DNA from: Spirochaetaceae bacterium
Lineage (GTDB): Bacteria > Spirochaetota > Spirochaetia > Treponematales > Breznakiellaceae
Assembly: GCA_031257995.1 (NCBI GenBank)
Contig: JAIRNN010000339.1
Span: forward strand, 1-11,520
Direction: 5' to 3'
DNA length: 11,520 bases
The translations under genes and the position numbers were made by a program. This document shows, one piece after another, positions 7,025 to 11,520 of this stretch. The notes beneath the pieces were generated by a model, which saw only the letters and a list, made by a program, of their open reading frames with translations, was not told where the DNA came from and made no database searches. Every line of letters begins with the position of its first letter. Position 1 is the first letter of the stretch.

Positions 7025-8300
7025 CGCGGCATTATTTTTAAGTTTAATTGTTTTTTTGATATTGAACATCCCCGTCGGCATTGCGATTGGGCTTTCTTCG
7101 GCAACCGCGATCATCGTCGGCGGCAAGCTCTCGCTTGGATTTGTGGCGCAGGCTCTGGTAACAGGCTGCGATTCGTTTCCGATAATGGCGATCCCCTTGT
7201 TCATTTTGGCGGGCGAACTTATGGGAGAGGGCGGCGTATCGCGGCGTATACTGAATGTGTGCAGTACCTTTTTCGGACGGGCCTACGGAGGTCTTGCCAT
7301 CGTAACGGTAACGGTCTGTATGTTTTTCGCCGCCGTTTCAGGTTCCGGCCCCGCCACGGTCGCCGCGGTCGGCTCGATGGTGATTCCCACCATGCTTGAG
7401 AAAGGTTACAGCAAAAAGTTTACGCTGGCGCTCATCGCGTGCGCGGGAAGCATCGGCGTGATAATTCCCCCAAGCATACCGATGGTGATCTACGGCGTTT
7501 CCACCGGCACGTCAATCAGCAATTTGTTTTTGGCGGGCTTTTTCCCCGGTATTTTAATCGGCCTTGTTTTGATTTTTTATTGCTATGTATACTGCAAGAA
7601 ACAGGGCTGGAAGGGCGAAGACAAGCCCTTCGATTTGAAATACGCGCTCAAAACCTTGTGGGAAGGCAAATGGGCGTTAATAAATCCGGTTATCATCCTG
7701 GGCGGCATTTACGGCGGGTTTTTTACCCCGACAGAAGCGGCGGCGGTCGCGGCGGTTTACGCGTTTATCTGCGGCTTCTTTATTCACCGCGAGCTGCCGG
7801 TCAAAAAACTCATCGCCGCTATCGGGAACGCCTGTTCGACCACCGGTACGACAATGGTCATACTCGGTTGCGCCACCGCCTTTACCAAAATTCTTACCAT
7901 CGAACAGATACCGCAGCTTATTACGCAGTCAATTCTCAGCATAAGCGGCAATCCCATTATCATACTGCTGTTTATCAATATTTTCCTCTTGATAGTCGGC
8001 TGTTTCATGGACACCACGCCGGCCATGATGGTGCTGGCCCCGATTCTGTTGCCGGTCGCGCTGACGTTAGGGATGAGCCCGGTACATTTCGGCCTCATCA
8101 TGGTGGTCAACCTGGCGATCGGGTTTATCACGCCGCCTCTGGGCATCAACCTGTTTGTGGCGGCCCGTATCGGGAAAGAGCCGCTTGAAACCGTTACCAG
8201 CGGTATTATACCGTTTATTATCGCCATGATAGGATGTCTGATGCTTATAACTTATATACCGCAAATATCGATGTTGTTGCCGTCGGTGTTTGCCCCCTGA
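7017..8300 (+). CDS. dctM: TRAP transporter large permease, DctM family
   Basis: 427-residue large membrane subunit that carries out sodium- or proton-coupled solute import together with DctQ and DctP; this is the usual DctM length of about 425 residues. The protein is hydrophobic throughout, with roughly a dozen membrane segments. Family motifs in order: IPLFILAGELMGEGG, SGSGPATVAAVGSMVIP, a GSIGVIIPPSIPMVIYG helix-hairpin, GGFFTPTEAAAVAAVYA, CFMDTTPAMMVLAPILLPV and NLAIGFITPPLGINLFVAA. The ITPPLGINLF and IPPSIP repeats reflect the two inverted halves of the transporter. GTG 7017 overlaps the end of dctQ by 8 nt. The 47-nt gap to the dehydrogenase holds a 10-bp palindrome (8308-8317) but no terminator, so the next gene is likely co-transcribed. 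Confidence 0.95.
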   Translation: MVSAALFLSLIVFLILNIPVGIAIGLSSATAIIVGGKLSLGFVAQALVTGCDSFPIMAIPLFILAGELMGEGGVSRRILNVCSTFFGRAYGGLAIVTVTVCMFFAAVSGSGPATVAAVGSMVIPTMLEKGYSKKFTLALIACAGSIGVIIPPSIPMVIYGVSTGTSISNLFLAGFFPGILIGLVLIFYCYVYCKKQGWKGEDKPFDLKYALKTLWEGKWALINPVIILGGIYGGFFTPTEAAAVAAVYAFICGFFIHRELPVKKLIAAIGNACSTTGTTMVILGCATAFTKILTIEQIPQLITQSILSISGNPIIILLFINIFLLIVGCFMDTTPAMMVLAPILLPVALTLGMSPVHFGLIMVVNLAIGFITPPLGINLFVAARIGKEPLETVTSGIIPFIIAMIGCLMLITYIPQISMLLPSVFAP

Positions 8301-8336
8301 CCCGTGCCGGCGCGCCGATTGAGGCGTGCCGATAAT

Positions 8337-8341
8337 AAGGA
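8337..8341 (+). promoter_or_regulatory. Ribosome binding site that decides the dehydrogenase start
   Basis: AAGGA directly abuts an ATG at 8342, which is too close to be used, but lies 6 nt before the in-frame GTG at 8348. The GTG is therefore the likelier start. Confidence 0.6.
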
Positions 8342-8347
8342 ATGACT

Positions 8348-9286
8348 GTGAGCGATTATACTGTTTTGATAACGGCCCGTTCTTTTGCCGGGTCCAATCC
8401 GCGGCCTCTTGCCCTGCTTGAAAAAGCCGGATGCGCGGTAATCCGTCCCCGCGATGAAGACGAGCGGCGGCGCTTGCTTCCCGGTGTGGACGGCGTTATT
8501 GCCGGGCTGGAATCTTACGATGCGGGTATGCTGGAGAGGGCAGAAAAACTGAAAGTCATCTCGCGCTACGGGGTGGGCTGCGACGCCATCGACCTTGAGG
8601 CGGCCAGAGCGCGGGGCGTAAAAGTGGCGTATACGCCGGGAGCGAACAGCGAGTCCGTAGCCGATCTGGCGGTGGCGCTGATGCTTGCCGCCGCACGCCA
8701 TGTGCCTTATATGGACGCCCTGATAAAAAAGAGCGTTTTGGATCGGCCGCCGGGACTCGAAATGTGGCGGAAAACGCTCGGCGTCATCGGTACCGGGCGC
8801 ATCGGCAAGGGCGTTATGAAACGGGCATCCGGCTTTGAGATGCGGCTTCTCTGTTACGACTCCTTTCAGGACCAGGAGGCCGTTTCAAAGCTGGGCGGGG
8901 AGTATGCCTGTTTGGACACGCTGTACGCGCAATCGGATTTTATCACCGTCCACGTGCCTTTAACCGCCGAAACGCGGGGGATGATTTCGCGCGCCCAGTT
9001 CAAAGAAATGAAAAAGACGGCGGTCGTCGTGAACACCGCGCGGGGCGGCGTTATAGACGAGGACGCGCTCTGCGAAGCCCTGAAAACCGGCGAAATTTTT
9101 GCCGCCGGCCTTGACGCGACCGTTCTGGAGCCGCCCTTTGGAAGCCCGCTATGCGCCTTGCCCAACTGTATCCTGCTTCCCCATGCGGGAGCGGCGACGC
9201 TTGAATCGGCCCACGCTATGGGCATGATGGCGGCGGAAAACCTGCTCGCGGTACTCGAAACGGGAACCTGCCCGCATCTGGTGTGA
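8348..9286 (+). CDS. D-isomer-specific 2-hydroxyacid dehydrogenase
   Basis: 312-residue NAD(P)-dependent oxidoreductase of the D-2-hydroxyacid dehydrogenase family (phosphoglycerate dehydrogenase, glyoxylate/2-ketogluconate reductase relatives); it interconverts a 2-keto acid and a D-2-hydroxy acid in the cytoplasm. The split catalytic domain holds YTPGANSESVADLAVALML. The Rossmann domain has GVIGTGRIG (residues 145-153, G148/G150/G153). Asp171 at the end of the second strand (CYDSF) favours NADH over NADPH. Catalytic residues are Arg232 (NTARGGVIDEDAL), Glu261 (TVLEPPF) and His279 (LPHAGAATLES). There is no C-terminal ACT domain, so it is not a classic serine-regulated SerA. GTG 8348 is chosen over ATG 8342 from ribosome binding site spacing. 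As last gene of the TRAP operon it probably acts on the imported sugar acid or its keto form; a role in serine synthesis is less likely given the context. Confidence 0.88.
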   Translation: MSDYTVLITARSFAGSNPRPLALLEKAGCAVIRPRDEDERRRLLPGVDGVIAGLESYDAGMLERAEKLKVISRYGVGCDAIDLEAARARGVKVAYTPGANSESVADLAVALMLAAARHVPYMDALIKKSVLDRPPGLEMWRKTLGVIGTGRIGKGVMKRASGFEMRLLCYDSFQDQEAVSKLGGEYACLDTLYAQSDFITVHVPLTAETRGMISRAQFKEMKKTAVVVNTARGGVIDEDALCEALKTGEIFAAGLDATVLEPPFGSPLCALPNCILLPHAGAATLESAHAMGMMAAENLLAVLETGTCPHLV

Positions 9287-9301
9287 GGCCGCGGGCGGGA
9301 G

Positions 9302-10003
9302 TCACAACAAATGCGCCAGTTTCAACGAAAAATAGATTATCTCGCGGGCGTTTTGCGTATGGATGTCAAGCTGTTTTTGTAATTCGTCCCCATCGCCCGC
9401 CTTAATCGCGTCGTAAATAGCGTGATGTTCCTGAATACCGCTGATCGTTTTTTCTTTGGGCTGTTTTCCGTACAACCATGTGGAATAAACATGCGTATTA
9501 AGAAGCCCGTACGCGCGGGATGCGGTGTGATTCCCGCCTGCCAAGATAAAAAGCTCATGAAACTGCTGATCCAGCGAATAGGTGTTCAAGAAACCCTCGA
9601 TTGTTACAAAATTTTTTGCCAACTCCATATTTTCTTTTAAGTTTGTTTCAAATTTTTGTTGAAGCACAGAATGACTGCTCACCGATTGTATCACTTTTGG
9701 GGCAAACGCTTTTTCCATCATCAGCCTGAGCTCGAAAATTTCATCTATCTCATTCCAGGTAATACGCTTTATCCTGTAACCGCGCTGCGGAATATTCTCC
9801 ACAAGCCCGGACATCATCAGACGGTTCAACGCCTGCTTGATCGGCGTCTGGCTCGTTTTATACCGCTCGCAAAGCTCCGGCAAATTAATTTTAACGTTAG
9901 GCTGTAACGTTCCGGCCGTAATATCCTGTTTAATCTGTGAATATACAAAATCAACCAAAGACTCACCTTCTTCATCGCCGCCCGCAATTTCAATCATCGT
10001 CAT
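9302..10003 (-). CDS. GntR-family regulator with FCD ligand-binding domain
   Basis: 233-residue DNA-binding regulator of the FadR subfamily. The N-terminal winged helix-turn-helix covers about residues 14-80 (VYSQIKQDITAGTLQP, then ELCERYKTSQTPIKQALNRL and a wing ending NIPQRGYRIKRI). The helical FCD domain (about 88-228) carries the metal/ligand residues D145 and H149 in DQQFHELF, H193 in EHHAIYDAI and H215 in IHTQNAR; such sites typically hold a metal that binds a carboxylate effector. It faces the dehydrogenase gene with only 15 bp between the stops and probably controls the kinase-TRAP operon. The start is uncertain: ATG 10003 has no ribosome binding site, while Met3 (9997) has AGG at 8 nt. 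Compared with the operon genes it looks richer in A/T codons. Confidence 0.9.
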   Translation of the reverse strand: MTMIEIAGGDEEGESLVDFVYSQIKQDITAGTLQPNVKINLPELCERYKTSQTPIKQALNRLMMSGLVENIPQRGYRIKRITWNEIDEIFELRLMMEKAFAPKVIQSVSSHSVLQQKFETNLKENMELAKNFVTIEGFLNTYSLDQQFHELFILAGGNHTASRAYGLLNTHVYSTWLYGKQPKEKTISGIQEHHAIYDAIKAGDGDELQKQLDIHTQNAREIIYFSLKLAHLL

Positions 10004-10010
10004 AGCCTGA

Positions 10011-10040
10011 ATTATACTCTATTGCGCAAGAAAAAACCAA
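10011..10040 (-). promoter_or_regulatory. Possible promoter of the GntR gene
   Basis: On the - strand, TATAAT (10016 to 10011, perfect -10) lies 18 bp from TTGGTT (10040 to 10035, a 3/6 match to the -35). Transcription would begin within a base or two of ATG 10003, implying a leaderless or nearly leaderless message. The weak -35 keeps this tentative. Confidence 0.35.
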
Positions 10041-10172
10041 GCCGTAACATTGGGGAAAGCCCCTACGGGGGGATTGGATACGGCCCATGGGGAATGGGTG
10101 GCGGTGTCCCCATTCTGGGGAGGCGTAACGCGAGATGCCGCATCGGGGGCAACAAGGCCCCGCTTATTGGTT
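10035..10172. repeat. G/C-rich palindrome cluster
   Basis: The block is bounded by AACCAA (10035-10040) and its inverse TTGGTT (10167-10172). It packs several short hairpins: GGGG/CCCC (10052-10063), CCCC/GGGG (10060-10070), CCCAT/ATGGG (10084-10098), TCCCCA/TGGGGA (10107-10121) and GGGGC/GCCCC (10146-10161). No open frame in it looks real; an 82-codon + frame (10022-10270) has no family resemblance. It looks like a dispersed intergenic element, but no second copy is present in this window. Confidence 0.4.
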
Positions 10173-10181
10173 ACATCTTTT

Positions 10182-10263
10182 CTCCGTGTTACTCCGTGAA
10201 CTCCGTGGTTATATTCTTTGAAACGGTTTCGTTTGACAAAAGAAAACCACGGAGGACACGGAG
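10182..10263. repeat. Imperfect inverted repeat with tandem CTCCGTG units
   Basis: The left arm (10192-10210) and right arm (10245-10263) match as reverse complements at 17 of 19 positions, around a 34-nt loop that contains its own GAAAC-G-GTTTC hairpin (10220-10230). The left side has three tandem CTCCGTG units starting at 10182, 10192 and 10201. The sequence is of the CCGTG(N)CTCCGTGG type that I recall from intergenic regions of many environmental bacteria. Its function is unknown. Confidence 0.6.
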
Positions 10264-10336
10264 TTTTTAGCCGCAAATCCGATGTTAATTCTTCTTTTCT
10301 CCTGATAACCGGTCCGTTTACACGATGGGTTTGGGT

Positions 10337-10394
10337 AACCACGAACCTTCACGAACAGGCACGAACAAATCACTCGTTCGTGCCGTCCGTGGTT
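10337..10394. repeat. Inverted repeat with three CACGAAC units in exact 10-bp phase
   Basis: CACGAAC begins at 10340, 10350 and 10360, exactly one helical turn apart. The last unit forms a perfect 9-bp stem, GGCACGAAC (10358-10366) with GTTCGTGCC (10376-10384), around a 9-nt loop. AACCACG (10337-10343) and CGTGGTT (10388-10394) add an outer pair. It lies 38 bp past the stop of the - strand repeat protein. It has no T-run, so it is not a classical terminator. It is built on the same plan as the element at 10182-10263. Confidence 0.6.
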
Positions 10395-10432
10395 TATTTC
10401 CTTGTTCTCACCGCTTTCCTTTTACCTCCTCA

Positions 10433-10750
10433 TTAATATTGATAAGTCCCGGCGTTGAGGGTATACTGCATCAGCAAAGTGGTATTGTTGATCTTTGTCC
10501 CTGCGACAAGCTGTAAGAAGCCTTTGATGTCTATGTAGGCTCCGTTTCCGCTACCTCCTGCCTGCGCGTCGGTAATGCTAAGTCTGGAAACGGTGCTAGA
10601 GACGGTTGAGGAATTAGAAAAACACAGCCCGCCACCGTCTCCCGATGCCCCGGTGTCCTCAATTGTCACGTCCTCAAGGCTCACCGTTCCACTGGCGGTA
10701 ATATACGCCCCGCCGCCCATGCCGCCGCTCGTTGTGTTTGTGATGGTCAA
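10433..10750 (-). CDS. Beta-helix repeat protein, C-terminal fragment after frameshift
   Basis: 106 codons in the frame that continues the repeat pattern of the upstream fragment. The frame is open leftwards from about 10809, where it reads RNKDGGGLYVSNSG before SGLTITNTT, so the repeat carries straight on from the frame of 10747-11520. It holds about two more repeat halves (GGGAYITASGTVSLEDVTIEDT, shortened here as AYITASG...VTIEDT, and GDGGGLCFSNS), then AYIDIKG and a divergent end, KINNTTLLMQYTLNAGTYQY. There is no outer-membrane barrel or sorting motif. The TTG at 10750 is an artefact of where the upstream stop falls and has no ribosome binding site, so I do not think translation starts here. 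Read it as the tail of the same gene. Confidence 0.6.
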   Translation of the reverse strand: MTITNTTSGGMGGGAYITASGTVSLEDVTIEDTGASGDGGGLCFSNSSTVSSTVSRLSITDAQAGGSGNGAYIDIKGFLQLVAGTKINNTTLLMQYTLNAGTYQY

Positions 10751-11470
10751 ACCGGAGACGGCGGTGGATTGGCTGGCGCCGCTATTAGAGACATACAGCC
10801 CGCCGCCGTCTTTATTGCGGCCTCGGCATCTTCAATGTTCACGTCCGCAAGGCTCGCCGCTCCACTGGCGATAATATACGCCCCGCCGCCTGAGTCATTG
10901 GTCTCTGTTCCCTTGACCGTCAGTCCGGAAACGGTAACGCCTGTTCCTTCGAGATGGAGCCCGCGCCCGGAGGCGGTTCTGGTTGAGGTAATTGCCGCGT
11001 CCGCAAGTCGCACCGCTCCATTGCTCTTGATATACGCCTCATTGCCATCTGCGGCGCCCGTTGTGTTGGTAACCGTCAGGCCGGAAACGACGGTTTGGCT
11101 GGTACCGCTATTGACGAGGCGCAGCCCGTTACCCGCTCCCTGGGTTTTGGTATCTTCAATTGTTACGGCGGTAAGGCTCGCCTCTCCCGCGACGCTCATA
11201 TATGCCATAGAGCCGCTGCCGCTCGGTGCGTTTGTGATGGTCAGGCCGGAAACGGCGGTTGGCTGGTCGGCACTGTTAGAGAGATACAGCCCGCCGCCGT
11301 CTCCCGATGCCCCGGTGTTCTCAATCGTCACGGCGGTAAGGCTCACCGTTCCGCAGGCGGCAATATACGCCCCGCCGCCTGCGCCGCCGTTCTTTGCGCC
11401 ACTGATACGCACCTTGTCCAGGGTAACCGCCGGATAGTTGATATACACCGCGCCCCCGTCCGCAACGGTT
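10490..11470 (-). repeat. Tandem coding repeats, about 156-174 bp each
   Basis: The AYI/AYM landmark recurs every 52-58 residues (first at residue 46 of the open frame). The DNA is also locally similar: the stretches near 10627-10690 and 11288-11350 share long near-identical blocks (for example CCGCCGTCTCCCGATGCCCC in both). This points to duplication within the gene and room for copy-number change by recombination or slippage. Confidence 0.65.
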
Positions 11471-11520
11471 TCGATGTTCTCAAACGCGCAGTTCCGCAGT
11501 CCCACCGCGCCCCCGCTCCC
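10747..11520 (-). CDS. Parallel beta-helix repeat protein, partial, 5' end beyond the window
   Basis: At least 257 residues; the frame is open to the right edge (GSGGAVGLRN...), so the N-terminus and any signal peptide are missing. The protein is a string of 52-58-residue units, each with two halves: GGGAYI..G.VSL..VTIE.T and GDGGGLYLSNS....AVSGLTITN. Such Gly/Thr/Val-rich units with regular short strands form a right-handed parallel beta-helix, typical of surface or secreted proteins (adhesin-like or polymorphic membrane protein-like). The CAFENIETVADGGAV segment near the edge resembles the F..N...GGA[IVL] repeats of such proteins. After about residue 235 the pattern breaks: the frame reads KTAAGCMSLIAAPANPPPSPV and stops at 10747-10749, while the -1 frame continues the repeat. 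No function beyond likely surface exposure can be given. Confidence 0.7.
   Translation of the reverse strand, partial: GSGGAVGLRNCAFENIETVADGGAVYINYPAVTLDKVRISGAKNGGAGGGAYIAACGTVSLTAVTIENTGASGDGGGLYLSNSADQPTAVSGLTITNAPSGSGSMAYMSVAGEASLTAVTIEDTKTQGAGNGLRLVNSGTSQTVVSGLTVTNTTGAADGNEAYIKSNGAVRLADAAITSTRTASGRGLHLEGTGVTVSGLTVKGTETNDSGGGAYIIASGAASLADVNIEDAEAAIKTAAGCMSLIAAPANPPPSPV

Noticed and set aside
7439..8188. 249-codon + frame inside dctM
   Set aside because: It overlaps the well-conserved DctM frame and is rich in Arg, His and Gly with no recognisable motif.
8308..8317. 10-bp palindrome CGGCGCGCCG as a terminator between dctM and the dehydrogenase
   Set aside because: It has no loop and no T-run, so it cannot form a useful terminator hairpin; the genes are probably co-transcribed.
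10019..10342. 107-codon - frame and 82-codon + frame (10022-10270) in the repeat block
   Set aside because: Both are made of palindromic repeat DNA. Neither has a ribosome binding site or family resemblance.
10182..10394. CRISPR-like array
   Set aside because: Units are only 7-10 bp with no spacers of constant length, and no cas genes are present.
10769..11437. 222-codon + frame opposite the repeat protein
   Set aside because: Antisense to the regular beta-helix repeats. Its own repeat character (Pro, Ala, Ser, Val) is just the mirror of theirs.

Overview
The window looks like a chromosomal stretch from a free-living or gut-associated diderm bacterium. The style (a lipoprotein ABC binding protein, permeases without their own ATPase, TRAP transporters, palindrome-rich gaps between genes, a repeat-rich beta-helix protein) would fit a spirochaete such as a Treponema-like organism. 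That placement is an impression from protein and repeat style, not a proof. Genes are dense and mostly on the + strand from 305 to 9286. The - strand carries a GntR regulator and a repeat protein on the right side.

Layout. (1) 1-304 has no gene, but holds a perfect 27-nt palindrome and a weaker hairpin. (2) 305-3686 is an ABC sugar-type (CUT1) importer of a lipoprotein binding protein and two membrane permeases. It has no ATPase gene and is followed by a strong hairpin (3713-3734). (3) A good sigma70-type promoter at 3836-3864 starts a second operon: an FGGY (gluconokinase-like) kinase, a complete TRAP transporter (DctP, DctQ, DctM) and a D-2-hydroxyacid dehydrogenase (3924-9286). (4) A GntR/FCD regulator (9302-10003, - strand) converges on that operon 15 bp from its end. 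(5) 10004-10432 is a gene-free block of palindromic and phased short repeats. (6) 10433-11520 (- strand) encodes the C-terminal part of a parallel beta-helix repeat protein. It runs off the right edge and is split by a frameshift near 10808-10825.

How the genes may work together. A TRAP importer, a D-2-hydroxyacid dehydrogenase, a gluconokinase-like kinase and an FCD regulator together fit uptake of a sugar acid. The most economical scheme is import of a 2-keto-aldonate (such as 2-ketogluconate) or an aldonate, reduction of the keto form to the aldonate, and phosphorylation to a 6-phospho-aldonate, with the FCD protein sensing a carboxylate ligand. The substrate is inferred from gene families, not shown. 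A strong stem-loop with a T-run lies between dctP and dctQ and probably makes the binding protein more abundant than the membrane subunits. A TTGT/ACAA palindrome overlapping the -35 box of the kinase promoter is a candidate operator for the regulator.

I found no CRISPR array, tRNA, rRNA, insertion sequence or defence system. The most unusual items are the dctP-dctQ hairpin, the 10-bp-phased palindromic repeats at 10182-10394 and the frameshifted beta-helix gene.
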